Below, one piece after another: positions 1-8,601 of a stretch of 64,000 bases of DNA; position 1 is the first letter of the stretch, and the number at the start of each line of letters is the position of its first letter. The notes under the pieces were generated by a model. The model was not told the DNA's origin and made no database searches. It worked only from the letters and a program-made list of their open reading frames with translations. The stretch is taken from the NCBI GenBank assembly GCA_942491185.1, contig CALOAB010000021.1, forward strand, positions 558,001 to 622,000. Direction: 5' to 3'. This DNA is from SLRI01 sp942491185. GTDB lineage: Bacteria > Pseudomonadota > Alphaproteobacteria > Geminicoccales > Geminicoccaceae. The translations under genes were made by a program, and so were the position numbers.

Positions 1-788
1 TCGATGCCGGCGGCATGCAGCGCTCGGATGGCACCGCGCAGCTCCTCCAGCGGCGCGTCGCTCATCGCGTAGCGTGGCTCCACGACGAACCAGTTGATCG
101 GGTTGTAGCCCCAATAGTTGACGAGCCCTTTGGCGAGCAGATGCGGCTCGTCGACGAAAGCCTGGATCGGCAGCAATTCGAGCGCGGTGACGCCGAGCCG
201 GTTCAGATGCTCAATGATCAGGGGGTCGCCGAGCGCCGCATAACTGCCTCGTCGTCCGGCGGCGATGCCGGGGTGCAGCTGGGTCAGACCCTTGGCGTGG
301 GCCTCGTAGATCAGCGTCTCGGCGTGTCCGGTGTACAGGCTCGACCGACGCTCCGCGGCCGACGGATCGGGTGATGTCACAACCGACTTGGCGACGAATG
401 GTGCCGTCTCGACACCAAAGCTGCAGGCCGCGCCCCCGGGTCGAAGGGCTTCTGGGGCAAAGCCACCAGCGAGCCGACGGGTGTAAGGATCGATCAGCAG
501 CTTCGCCGGATCGAAGCGATGCCCGATCTGTGGCGCGAACGGTCCGCGGGCACGGTAGCCATAGACCAGGCCGGGGCCTGCGTCGGGCAAGAAACCGTGC
601 CAGACCTCGTCCGTCCATTCGGGCAAGGCGAGCCGCGCCAGCTCACGACCGCCCGACTCGTCGAACAGGCAGAGCTCGATGCGCTCGGCATGGGCGGAGA
701 ACACGGCAAAATTGACCCCGCCGGGCTCGACAGTGGCACCCAGCGGTTGCGGACGACCTGGCAGCAGGCGATCGACGTGTCGCGTCAT
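1..788 (-). CDS. glgX: Glycogen debranching enzyme GlgX, N-terminal part (cut by window edge)
   Basis: The first 262 codons of a GH13 isoamylase-type debranching enzyme, which hydrolyses alpha-1,6 branches of glycogen in the cytoplasm. Reading from ATG at 786-788: an early CBM48-like beta domain (residues ~8-95, with the typical start LLPGRPQPLGATVEPGGVNF), then the start of the catalytic barrel with YEAHAKGLT near 165 and the GVTALELLPIQAF strand followed by NYWGYNP near 225, both hallmarks of GlgX/TreX proteins. Catalytic residues lie beyond the window. It is divergently placed (98 nt) from two other GH13 genes, which supports an alpha-glucan locus. TreX or an unspecified isoamylase cannot be excluded. 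Confidence 0.88.
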   Translation of the reverse strand, partial: MTRHVDRLLPGRPQPLGATVEPGGVNFAVFSAHAERIELCLFDESGGRELARLALPEWTDEVWHGFLPDAGPGLVYGYRARGPFAPQIGHRFDPAKLLIDPYTRRLAGGFAPEALRPGGAACSFGVETAPFVAKSVVTSPDPSAAERRSSLYTGHAETLIYEAHAKGLTQLHPGIAAGRRGSYAALGDPLIIEHLNRLGVTALELLPIQAFVDEPHLLAKGLVNYWGYNPINWFVVEPRYAMSDAPLEELRGAIRALHAAGI

Positions 789-886
789 TTCATGCACCTC
801 AGCAGGACCGACGCCGGACACACCCCATGGCAGCCGCGCGCCGGAGCCGCTACCAAGACTGCGGCACGTTTGTGGGAGGATGAGCA

Positions 887-2605
887 ATGGCCGGTCGATC
901 CGAAAAGAGCCTCAATGCCGCCATCGAAGCGCAACTGCAGCTGGTCTACGGCGACGAGCGTGCCTCGGCTCTGCTGCCGCAAATCGCGCGCCTGGTCGAC
1001 CGCTGGCGGCCCGGCATCCAGGCACGTCGCCCCTGGCTCGATCAACGTGATGCCATGCTCATCACGTATGCCGACACACTGCAAGAGCCGGATGTGGCGC
1101 CGCTCGCCAGCCTGGCGCGATTTCTCGCCGCGCGAGGCGGCGATCTGCTCTCTGCCGTCCACCTGCTGCCGTTCTTCCCCTGGACCTCGGATGACGGCTT
1201 CTCGGTGAGCGACTACCGCGCCGTCGATCCGGCGGTCGGCGAGTGGCGCGACGTCGAGGCGCTGGCCGGCGACTTCGAGCTGATGTTCGATGCGGTGATC
1301 AACCACGCCTCGTCGAAGAGCGCCTGGTTCCAGGATTTCAAGGAAGGGCGTGAGCCCGATGCCGGCTACTTCATTCGCTGTGATCCGTCCGCCGACTACT
1401 CGGCGGTCGTTCGACCGCGGGCCTTGCCACTGCTGACCGAGGTGGCGACGGTCGATGGCCCAGCCCATGTCTGGACGACGTTCAGCGACGATCAGGTCGA
1501 TCTCAACTACGCCAATCCCGATCTGCTGCTCGAGATCCTCGATATCCTGCTCGACTATTGCGCCAAGGGTGCCCGCTTCATCCGGCTCGACGCCATCGGC
1601 TTCATGTGGAAACGGCTCGGCACCGGCTGCATGCATCTGCCGGAGACGCATGCGCTGGTCCAGGTGATGCGGGCGGTGGTCGAGAGCGCGGCACCGGGCA
1701 CGCTGATCATCACCGAGACCAACGTGCCGCATGCCGAGAACATCAGCTATTTCGGCGATGGCGCGCCCGAGGCGCATCTCGTCTACCAGTTCCCGCTGCC
1801 ACCGCTGGTCCAGCAGGCGTTTCAGACCGGCGATGCGTCGGCGCTGAGCGGTTGGGCTGGAAACCTGGCGCCGCCTCCGGCCGGGACGACCTTCTTCAAT
1901 TTCCTGGCGAGCCACGACGGCATCGGCATGCGACCGCTGGAGGGCCTGCTCCCGCCGGCAGCGGTGGACGCCATGGCGGCGACCATCGTCGAGCGCGGCG
2001 GCGCCGTCTCCGTGCGCTCGCTGCCGGATGGCTCCACCCGGCCTTACGAGCTGAACATCAGCTATATCGACGGCCTCGTGCCGGCCGATGCCGATGACGC
2101 GACCCGCGCTGCCGCCATGGTCGCGGCGCACGGCATTCTCCTGGCGATGGCCGGGCTGCCCGGCATCTACATCCACTCATTGCTCGGCTCGCGCTCCGAT
2201 CATGCCGGCATGGCGGCCACCGGGCGCAACCGCTCGATCAATCGCGAGAAGCTCGACGCCAGGGCGATCGGCAGCGCCCTGGACGATCCTGCCACACTCC
2301 GCCGCCGGGTGTTCGACGGCATCGCCGGGCTTCTGCGGGCGCGGGCCAGCGAGCCCGCCTTGCATCCGGACGCGGCGCAGCGCGTGGTCGATGTCGATCC
2401 GTCGCTCTTCGTCATCGAGCGATGCGGCGCCGACGGCCGGCGGCTGGTGGCAGCGATCAATGTTACCGACGCCGCGCAACGCCTGACGCTGGCGGTAGCC
2501 GACGGCTGGCAGGACATCCTCGCCGGCGAGGTGGTGACAGGGCCCGACATCGAGATGCCGCGCTTCGCCGTCCGCTGGCTCATCGACCGCTCGACGGCGA
2601 CATGA
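887..2605 (+). CDS. GH13_18 sucrose phosphorylase-type enzyme (sucrose or glucosylglycerate phosphorylase)
   Basis: A 572-residue retaining glycoside phosphorylase of the GH13 subfamily that contains sucrose phosphorylase, sucrose-6-phosphate phosphorylase and glucosylglycerate phosphorylase. These cleave a glucoside with phosphate to give glucose 1-phosphate. Visible signatures: LLPFFPWTSDDGFSVSDY near residue 90, the nucleophile in RFIRLDAIGFMW (Asp ~235), acid/base Glu ~277 in IITETNVPH and the transition-state Asp ~344 in FLASHDGIGM. The start ATG at 887 follows an AGGATGAGCA purine stretch. The next gene overlaps its stop by ATGA, so they are co-translated. The aglycone cannot be decided by eye; glucosylglycerate is plausible because related proteins often use it. 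Confidence 0.88.
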   Translation: MAGRSEKSLNAAIEAQLQLVYGDERASALLPQIARLVDRWRPGIQARRPWLDQRDAMLITYADTLQEPDVAPLASLARFLAARGGDLLSAVHLLPFFPWTSDDGFSVSDYRAVDPAVGEWRDVEALAGDFELMFDAVINHASSKSAWFQDFKEGREPDAGYFIRCDPSADYSAVVRPRALPLLTEVATVDGPAHVWTTFSDDQVDLNYANPDLLLEILDILLDYCAKGARFIRLDAIGFMWKRLGTGCMHLPETHALVQVMRAVVESAAPGTLIITETNVPHAENISYFGDGAPEAHLVYQFPLPPLVQQAFQTGDASALSGWAGNLAPPPAGTTFFNFLASHDGIGMRPLEGLLPPAAVDAMAATIVERGGAVSVRSLPDGSTRPYELNISYIDGLVPADADDATRAAAMVAAHGILLAMAGLPGIYIHSLLGSRSDHAGMAATGRNRSINREKLDARAIGSALDDPATLRRRVFDGIAGLLRARASEPALHPDAAQRVVDVDPSLFVIERCGADGRRLVAAINVTDAAQRLTLAVADGWQDILAGEVVTGPDIEMPRFAVRWLIDRSTAT

Positions 2606-4530
2606 CGCCGGTCGACATGGATGCGGCTCTGGCCAGGCTCTGCCAGCGCCACGCGAAGCTGCTCGAAGCGGCGGGCGAGCGGCGGGCGCCCATCGAGGCC
2701 AGGATCGCCGCCGCCTTGCCGCAGCTGGTCGAGGCGCTGCTGCCGCTCTACGGGCATCGGTGGGACTTTGCCTGGCAGCTGGAGACCATCGTCGGCACCG
2801 CGATCGAGGCGGCGGTCGCACGACCCGCTCATCTGCTCGAGCGCGATGCCGTGCTGCCGCGAGACTGGATCGGCGGCCACGAGCAGATCGGCGCCATGGC
2901 CTATGTCGATCGGTTTGCCGGCAGCATTCTCGGGCTCTACGACCGGCTGCCGCATCTCGAGCGGCTGGGCGTCACCTATCTGCACCTGATGCCGCTCTTC
3001 CGGGTGCCGGACGGGCCGAGCGATGGCGGCTATGCGGTCTCGAGCTACCGCGAGGTGGCGCCGCGGCTCGGCACGATGCCCCAGCTCGCCGATCTGGCGC
3101 GCGAGCTGCACGGTCGCGACATGGCGCTGGTCGTGGACTTCGTCCTCAATCACACCGCCGACGATCACGCCTGGGCCAAGGCGGCCAAGGCCGGCGACCC
3201 CGAGAAGCAGGCCTTCTACTGGGTTTTCGACGATCGAGGCGCGGTCGAGCCCTTTGCCCGGCATTTGCGCGAGATCTTTCCCGAACGCGGCGGTGATGCG
3301 TTCATCTGGCGAGATGATCTCGATGGCGGGAAGTGGATCTGGAGCACGTTCTATCCGTTCCAGTGGGACCTGAACTACACCAACCCAGCCCTGCTCGACG
3401 CCATCCTCGGCGAGATGCTGTTCCTGGCCAATCAGGGCGTCGACGTGCTGCGCCTGGATGCCGTGCCCTTTCTCTGGAAGACGGCCGGCACGCCGTGCGA
3501 GAACCTGCCCGAGGCGCATCTGGTCGTGCGCGCGCTCAACGCGGCAGCGTCGATCGCGGCACCGTCGCTGGTCTTCAAGTCCGAGGCCATCGTGCACCCG
3601 GACGAGGTCGCCCGCTACGTGCGGCCCGACGAGTGCCGGCTCTCCTACAACCCGCTTCTGATGTGCTCGCTCTGGGACGCGCTCGCGACCCGCGACACCC
3701 GCCATCTCCGCCACGTGCTGCGCCTCCGGCATTCGACGCCGCCTGGCACGTGCTGGATCAACTATCTGCGCAGCCACGACGATATCGGCTGGGGAATGGC
3801 CAACGAGGACATGGTGGCGCTCGGCATCGATCCCGACGGCCATCGCCGCTTTCTCAATGATTTCTACACCGGTCGATTTCCCGGCAGCTTCGCCCGCGGC
3901 CTGCCGTTCCAGGAGAACCCGCGCACGGGCGATTGTCGGATCTCGGGCACCTGCGCCGCGCTGGCCGGCCTCGACGCCGCGCTCGAGGCGGGCGAGCCGA
4001 TGCTGATCGAGCATGCCGTCCGGCGCATCATCCTGCTGCATGCGCTGGCCTACACCATCGGCGGCATCCCACTGCTCTATCTGGGCGACGAGATCGCCCA
4101 GCTCAACGATCGGAGCTTTGCGAGCCGGCCCGAGGAAGCCCCCGACAATCGCTGGGTGCATCGACCGTTCTTCTCCGACGAGCGACTCGCAAACGCGCTC
4201 GAGGATCGAGAATCGCCCGAGGGCCGGGTCCTCGCCGCACTGACTAGCCTTGGCCAGCTCCGTCGCCACGAGCCGGTGCTCGGCAACGGGCGGCTGGACC
4301 TGCTCGACCTCGACGAGCGCTATGTGCTGGCCTTCGAGCGCCACGCCGGCGATCAGCGAATCGTCGTCATCGCCAATTTGAGCGAGCACGAGCTGCAGAT
4401 CGACACGCGGCCGCTCGGCTCTGGGCCATGGCACGACGTCTGGAACGACCGGCCATTCGGCGGCGATGGGCTCGTGGCGCTGCCTGCCTACGCGCTGATC
4501 GTCTTGAAGCCTGTCGATGCTGCGGCCTGA
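2602..4530 (+). CDS. Amylosucrase-family GH13_4 transglucosidase
   Basis: A 642-residue enzyme of the amylosucrase family, which transfers glucose from sucrose onto an alpha-1,4-glucan. I chose ATG 2602 because it overlaps the upstream stop as ATGA; the open frame extends further upstream but inside the preceding gene. Helical N domain (residues 1-~90), barrel from ~95 (YVDRFAGSILGL), then DFVLNHTADDHAWA, nucleophile Asp286 in VDVLRLDAVPFLW, Glu328 in VFKSEAIVHPD, and Asp393-Asp394 in RSHDDIGW. C-terminal beta domain ends at VLKPVDAAA. Length matches the family (~630-650). Together with the upstream phosphorylase it suggests a route linking sucrose-like glucosides to glycogen. Confidence 0.9.
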   Translation: MTPVDMDAALARLCQRHAKLLEAAGERRAPIEARIAAALPQLVEALLPLYGHRWDFAWQLETIVGTAIEAAVARPAHLLERDAVLPRDWIGGHEQIGAMAYVDRFAGSILGLYDRLPHLERLGVTYLHLMPLFRVPDGPSDGGYAVSSYREVAPRLGTMPQLADLARELHGRDMALVVDFVLNHTADDHAWAKAAKAGDPEKQAFYWVFDDRGAVEPFARHLREIFPERGGDAFIWRDDLDGGKWIWSTFYPFQWDLNYTNPALLDAILGEMLFLANQGVDVLRLDAVPFLWKTAGTPCENLPEAHLVVRALNAAASIAAPSLVFKSEAIVHPDEVARYVRPDECRLSYNPLLMCSLWDALATRDTRHLRHVLRLRHSTPPGTCWINYLRSHDDIGWGMANEDMVALGIDPDGHRRFLNDFYTGRFPGSFARGLPFQENPRTGDCRISGTCAALAGLDAALEAGEPMLIEHAVRRIILLHALAYTIGGIPLLYLGDEIAQLNDRSFASRPEEAPDNRWVHRPFFSDERLANALEDRESPEGRVLAALTSLGQLRRHEPVLGNGRLDLLDLDERYVLAFERHAGDQRIVVIANLSEHELQIDTRPLGSGPWHDVWNDRPFGGDGLVALPAYALIVLKPVDAAA

Positions 4531-4560
4531 AGGCCTACCGCGCAGGCTGGCCCTGATTTC

Positions 4561-6306
4561 TCAGCCGATCCTGGCTCGAGCCGTCCAGGACCAGCGGCCG
4601 GGAGGCGGCCCGACCACCGGCTCGAGCGTCATTGTCGGCAGATCCTCGGGCTGCTGGATCAACGAGACGACGAGCGGCTGACGACGACCGCGGATGGCAA
4701 CCGTTCGGGTCGGCAGATCGAGCCCGCTGACGCCGGCGCTCTCCAGCAGCTCGGCGGAGACCACCAGCGGCACGTCGTTCTCCTTGGCGATGCCTTCGAG
4801 GCGGCTCGTGACGTTGACGGCGTCGCCGATCGCGGTGAGCGACGTGCTTCGGCCATAGCCCATCTCGCCGACGATGGCCGTGCCCTGGTGCAGGGCCACG
4901 ACCATTCGCAACGGCTCCGGCAGATCGCCCTCGAGCTCCGTGTTGAGCCGCTCGAGCGCTTGCTCCATGGCGATCGCCGCCTTGAGCGACCGCCTGGCGC
5001 CGGCCGACGCATCGCCGTCGAGACCGAAAAGCGCCATGATGCCGTCGCCGATGAACTTGTCGACATGGCCGCCCGCGGCCTCGATGGCGGCCCCCATCGC
5101 CTGGAAATAGCGATTGAGGACGTAGACGGTGTCGTAGGGCAGCCGCTGCTCGCTCAGCCGCGTGAAGCCGCGCAGATCGGCAAAGAGAACGGTGACCTCC
5201 CGCTCGACGCCGTGGCTCGGGTCCATCGGCCGCCGGGCGTTGCGGACGGCCGTGGTCGCCGGCATCAGCAGGCGCATGGCCACGGGCCGGGTCGCTCGGG
5301 TCTGACACGCCAGGCGCACGTCGCTTGGTGCCGAAAGCCGCTGCAGGACGCGCTGCTCGGCTGGCGCCGGTGGCGGCAAGCCATCCAGCCCGTCGGTGAC
5401 CTGCACCCGGCAGGTCGAGCAGCGCCCGCGCCCGCCGCATACCGACGCATGCGCGATGCCGGCGGCACGGCTGGCTTCGAGCAGGCTCGTTCCCTTGGGC
5501 ACGCGGACCTCGCGATCGCCGGCGAAGCGAACGAGGACGCTGTTGCGTCGTTCCACCCATTGCTGGCGGGCCAGCCTGGCAATCAGCGTCAAGGCAACGA
5601 GTGCCAGAAACACCCAGGTGATCAGCGTCTCGCCCTGGAAGACGAAGGCGAGATCAGCCGCGTCGCTGGGCCAGCGCTGCCTCGCTGCCAACTCCGCCAG
5701 CCATTCGGGCTCGGCTGCGGCCTTGGCTTGGAGCTGCCGACCAGCGGTGACGAACCCGGCGAGTGCCAGTGCTGGAACGAGAACCGCCATGGCCAGGAGC
5801 AGATCGACCACACGGCCATACCAAGGCTCGAGACGCAGCCAGTAGTGGACACCCACACAGCCGTGAACCCAGACGAGGAGCAAGAGCCAGGTCTGCTGCC
5901 AGGCCTGATTGGGCCAGATCATGTAGAGCTCGAAGGCATAGCCGATCGGGATGCCGAGCGCCTGGAAGACGCCTCGACTGCCCACGTAGTGCAGAGCGAG
6001 GAAGGGCGGGATGAGGAGGCCGGTGCCGAGCTGCAGCCATTGCCAGGCCGGCAGGCGCAGCTGACGGCGGCGATAGAGTGCTACGAGTGCTGCCAGGATA
6101 TGGACGAGGAAGGCGAGGAGCAGGAGCTGCCAGTAGGGCGAGCGGTGCCAGAAGCCGAGCCAGCCCCGGGCCGTGTCCATGGCGGTGAACGAGACGAGCC
6201 CGAAGGCATGGTTGATGAAGTGGGTGAGCGCGAAGGCCATGAGCACGAGGCCCGAGAAGAGCCTGAGCCGGCGCAAGCTCAGCACCTCGAGGCGAAACGC
6301 CGTCAT
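4561..6306 (-). CDS. Membrane-anchored class III adenylate/guanylate cyclase with SDH-like heme anchor and 2Fe-2S domain
   Basis: A 581-residue three-part sensor cyclase. Residues ~10-250 are a bundle of about six membrane helices with histidines spaced as in the cytochrome b anchor of succinate dehydrogenase/fumarate reductase (THFINHAFG near 24-28, LVHILAAL, LALHYVG, WVHGCVGVHYW). Residues ~255-345 form a plant-type ferredoxin domain with cysteine motif CGGRGRCSTC and a fourth Cys in LACQTR. Residues ~365-540 are the cyclase homology domain: VLFADLRGFTRLSE, KFIGDGIMALFG (both metal-binding Asp) and AIGDAVNVTSRLEG (Asn/Arg). The family is known; it probably couples quinone or respiratory redox state to cAMP. 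Heme content and substrate are inferred. Confidence 0.9.
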   Translation of the reverse strand: MTAFRLEVLSLRRLRLFSGLVLMAFALTHFINHAFGLVSFTAMDTARGWLGFWHRSPYWQLLLLAFLVHILAALVALYRRRQLRLPAWQWLQLGTGLLIPPFLALHYVGSRGVFQALGIPIGYAFELYMIWPNQAWQQTWLLLLVWVHGCVGVHYWLRLEPWYGRVVDLLLAMAVLVPALALAGFVTAGRQLQAKAAAEPEWLAELAARQRWPSDAADLAFVFQGETLITWVFLALVALTLIARLARQQWVERRNSVLVRFAGDREVRVPKGTSLLEASRAAGIAHASVCGGRGRCSTCRVQVTDGLDGLPPPAPAEQRVLQRLSAPSDVRLACQTRATRPVAMRLLMPATTAVRNARRPMDPSHGVEREVTVLFADLRGFTRLSEQRLPYDTVYVLNRYFQAMGAAIEAAGGHVDKFIGDGIMALFGLDGDASAGARRSLKAAIAMEQALERLNTELEGDLPEPLRMVVALHQGTAIVGEMGYGRSTSLTAIGDAVNVTSRLEGIAKENDVPLVVSAELLESAGVSGLDLPTRTVAIRGRRQPLVVSLIQQPEDLPTMTLEPVVGPPPGRWSWTARARIG

Positions 6307-6377
6307 CGACCATCCTTCGGCTGCCAGCCTCGCTTCGCTTAAGCGTGATCGACGGCGCGCTCAAGCCCGGCACGCGA

Positions 6378-6924
6378 TCACGAGGCCGGCAGCTGCTCCT
6401 CGATGGCCGTTGTGATCGCCGGGTCGTCAGGCGCGATCCGTGAAGGCCAGGCCTCGAGGACGCGTCCATCGGGGCCGATCAGGTATTTGAAGAAATTCCA
6501 GCTTGGCCCGGCATCCTGGCCGAGCGCGCCGCGGATATGGGCGAAGAGCGGGTGGCTCTCGGGCCCGCGCACGGCGACACGCTCCGTCATCGGGAAGTCG
6601 ATGCCGAAATTGACCTCGCAGAATTCCTTGATGGCGCCGTTCTCGTCGAGCTCCTGGTTGAAGTCGTCGGACGGCACCCCGAGCACGACGAGGCCGCGCT
6701 CGCGGTAGCGCTCCCAAAGGGCCTGCAGCGCCCCGTACTGCCTCGTGAAGCCGCAAAAGGAGGCCGTGTTGACCACGAGCAGCGGCTGACCGCGATAGGG
6801 CTCCAGCGGCAGCGCATGGCCCTCGATGGCGGTGAAGCCGTAGGTCGAAGGCATCACCGGCACGCGCCGGCGCTGCGGCGAGCAACAGAGCCAGGAGGCC
6901 GAGCGAGGCTGTAAGCAGGCGCAT
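6378..6924 (-). CDS. Glutathione peroxidase family protein, signal peptide out of frame (1-nt frameshift)
   Basis: The main frame (stop at 6378) encodes a Cys-type thiol peroxidase: NTASFCGFTRQYGALQ with the peroxidatic Cys, GVPSDDFNQELDENGAIKEF, FPMTERV, and WNFFKYLIGPDGRV with the catalytic Trp-Asn. Upstream, in a different frame, ATG 6924 preceded by AAAGGGGAA opens a perfect signal peptide (MRLLTASLGLLALLLAAAPARA, cut after ARA) that would fuse exactly before STYGFTAIEG. The two frames differ by one nucleotide around 6850-6865. The in-frame ATG at 6863 has no ribosome site. The real product is therefore probably a periplasmic peroxidase, and the break is a sequencing error or a recent mutation. 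Confidence 0.82.
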
Positions 6925-7075
6925 AGGTTCCCCTTTGGACACTGACATGGTAGCGAGGCCTTGGTTCGCTAGAGCGCCGGCAGGCTGCCCGGTGCTGCGA
7001 TCCATAGCTATCGTACGCTTGCGGTGCGAGCTTGGATGGCTCCCTGCACGTGACCGCTCCCTAATGAGACAGTGA

Positions 7076-7756
7076 ATGATCGACCTCATCACGGCCGCTC
7101 TCTTCTTTGTCGGGACGCATATCGGCATCGCCACGCCGCCGCTGCGCACGCAGCTCATCGCCGGGGTCGGCGAGGCGATCTACCGGCTGCTCTACTCGCT
7201 GGTCTCCATCGTGGCCCTGGTCTGGCTGATCATGGCCTACCGGGCGGCACCGCTGCTGCCGCTTTGGAGCAGCGGCGCGCTCGGCGCCTGGCTCGCCTTC
7301 CTGGTCATGCCGGTGGCATTGCTGCTCATCGTCACCGCCGTTCTCCAGCCCAACCCCACCGCGATCGGCCAGGCGCCGGACCCGGACGCGCCCGAGCCGG
7401 CGCGCGGCATGCTCCGGGTCACCCGCCACCCGCTGATGTGGGGCATCGCGATCTGGGCGGCTGCGCACCTCCTGGCCAATCCCGACCTGGCGTCGCTGGT
7501 CTTCTTCGGCGCCATGGGGGCGCTGGCGCTCGGTGGTGCGGCGGCGCAGGATTGGCGGATGAGCAGCGCCAGCCGGCCGGGCTTCGGGGTCTTCGTCCAG
7601 CGCACCTCGTTCGTGCCCTTCATGGCCATCGTCGAGGGCCGCCAGCAGCTCGTCTGGAGCGAGATCGGCTGGCCGCGGCTCGGCCTGGCGCTGGCCCTCT
7701 TCGCCGCGCTCCTGCTGGCCCATCCCTGGCTCTTCGGCGTCTCCGCCTGGCCCTGA
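7076..7756 (+). CDS. NnrU family integral membrane protein
   Basis: A 226-residue membrane protein with about six helices and the NnrU family hallmarks: FFVGTHIGIATPPLR at the N terminus, YRLLYSLVSIVALVWLIMAY near 40-58, and RVTRHPLMWGIAIWAAAHLLANPD near 120, the motif shared with NnrU/MAPEG-like isoprenylcysteine methyltransferase folds. In some alphaproteobacteria NnrU sits with denitrification genes, but none is present here, so its role stays open. ATG 7076 is the first start in frame and fits the family N terminus. Confidence 0.85.
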   Translation: MIDLITAALFFVGTHIGIATPPLRTQLIAGVGEAIYRLLYSLVSIVALVWLIMAYRAAPLLPLWSSGALGAWLAFLVMPVALLLIVTAVLQPNPTAIGQAPDPDAPEPARGMLRVTRHPLMWGIAIWAAAHLLANPDLASLVFFGAMGALALGGAAAQDWRMSSASRPGFGVFVQRTSFVPFMAIVEGRQQLVWSEIGWPRLGLALALFAALLLAHPWLFGVSAWP

Positions 7757-7781
7757 GCCCCGCTCTGCCGGGGGCTGGCGG

Positions 7782-7955
7782 TCAGCCCATGAAGTGGGCC
7801 ACGGTCATCACCACGGCCACGGCGATGCCGCCGCCGATCAGGACGAAGGCGACCCGCTCCGCCGTCTGCTGGTACTGCGCCGGCAGCATGCGGGCGCCGA
7901 GCCAGAGCAGCAGCGCCAGCATGGCGACCAGGCCGAACAGCTTGTCCTCGCTCAT
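7782..7955 (-). CDS. Small membrane protein, 57 aa, unknown
   Basis: Too short for most gene callers but well formed: ATG at 7953-7955 behind GGGAAGGCAGGCGAG, ending at TGA 7782-7784, 26 nt from the convergent NnrU stop. The peptide starts MSEDKLFGLVAMLALLLWLG and carries two hydrophobic segments (residues ~6-22 and ~35-56) with a polar PAQYQQTAERV link. No family recognised; it resembles the small two-helix proteins often found next to membrane enzymes. Confidence 0.6.
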   Translation of the reverse strand: MSEDKLFGLVAMLALLLWLGARMLPAQYQQTAERVAFVLIGGGIAVAVVMTVAHFMG

Positions 7956-8100
7956 CTCGCCTGCCTTCCCATTCGTGGCTGCGGCCCATTCGGCCAGTGC
8001 CTGATGGTCCGTGTCTCGGGTTCATTTGGTGATTCCAGCACGCGCAGCGGCACCTTGCCAGCGTCACCCGCCAATGGTCTACGCCAGCACGGCTGGACCA

Positions 8101-8405
8101 CGCTATTCGGGCCAAACTGCGACAAACTGTCATCTCGGGTTCGACCCCGAGCGGTCGGGTTCGTTCGTCGGATTCTCGGGTTCGCTCGTCGAAATGGTGG
8201 GTTCGTTCGTCGCCCGCCGGGTTCGTTTCCGGCCTTCCAGGCGCATTTGTTGCACTATACGCTACATAAGCAACGCTAATGAGTCGCTATATGCGACATT
8301 TCCCGGGTTCCGTTGCGCTATATGCAACGGCGCTCGGGTTTCGTTGCGCTATACGCGACATTCTTGGGTTCGCCGGCCAAAACGTTGCGCTATATGCGAC
8401 GGGCT
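8101..8405 (+). repeat. Intergenic repeat array, copy 1: 20-21 nt GGGTTCG units plus GTTGC/GCAAC palindromes
   Basis: Two sub-arrays back to back. First, GGGTTCG(T/C)TCGTCG units begin at 8137, 8157, 8178, 8199 and 8219, a period of 20-21 nt, about two helical turns. Second, inverted-repeat sites at 8249-8265, 8283-8297 (GTCGCTATATGCGAC), 8312-8328 (GTTGCGCTATATGCAAC), 8343-8359 and 8384-8400, the last ones each following GGGTTC with a ~30 nt period. A second copy lies at 57.04-57.29 kb in the same orientation; 8257-8304 matches 57181-57228 at all but one base. Located between a minus-strand and a plus-strand gene, so it could be an operator or a protein-binding nucleation region. Short ORFs here are translations of the repeat. 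Confidence 0.9.
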
Positions 8406-8601
8406 GCCGGCTATCCATAAGCATTCATTATAGCATGGCGAACGTACCGCGTGCGACCGATTTTCGAATTGCTGTCGTGGCAGCAGCCCGGTAGCGTCCT
8501 TGGACCGCGCAGCGGAGGGGTGGCGATCGGATGATGCGCCACGCGGCTCGGACGGGTTGAACGCCAGATGGCTTGGCCATTAGGGGGAGCACGGACGCGC
8601 T
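8406..8601. other. Remainder of the divergent intergenic region
   Basis: About 200 nt between the repeat array and the next gene. A short AT-rich stretch (CATTCATTATAGCATG, 8424-8439) could hold a promoter for the downstream gene. Nothing else recognisable. Confidence 0.3.

Noticed and set aside
785..2176. Long minus-strand open frame (463 codons) opposite the GH13 phosphorylase
   Set aside because: Antisense shadow of a GC-rich gene; peptide is Arg/Gln/His-rich and without domain, while the plus strand shows all catalytic motifs.
8137..8225. CRISPR-like periodicity of GGGTTCG units
   Set aside because: Period of 20-21 nt is too short, there are no unique spacers of constant length and no cas genes.
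8011..8494. Short ORFs whose peptides (e.g. MSRYMRHFPGSVALYAT) look conserved between 8.3 and 57.2 kb
   Set aside because: Similarity is at the DNA level in a palindromic repeat array and holds in several frames; no ribosome site or codon bias supports translation.
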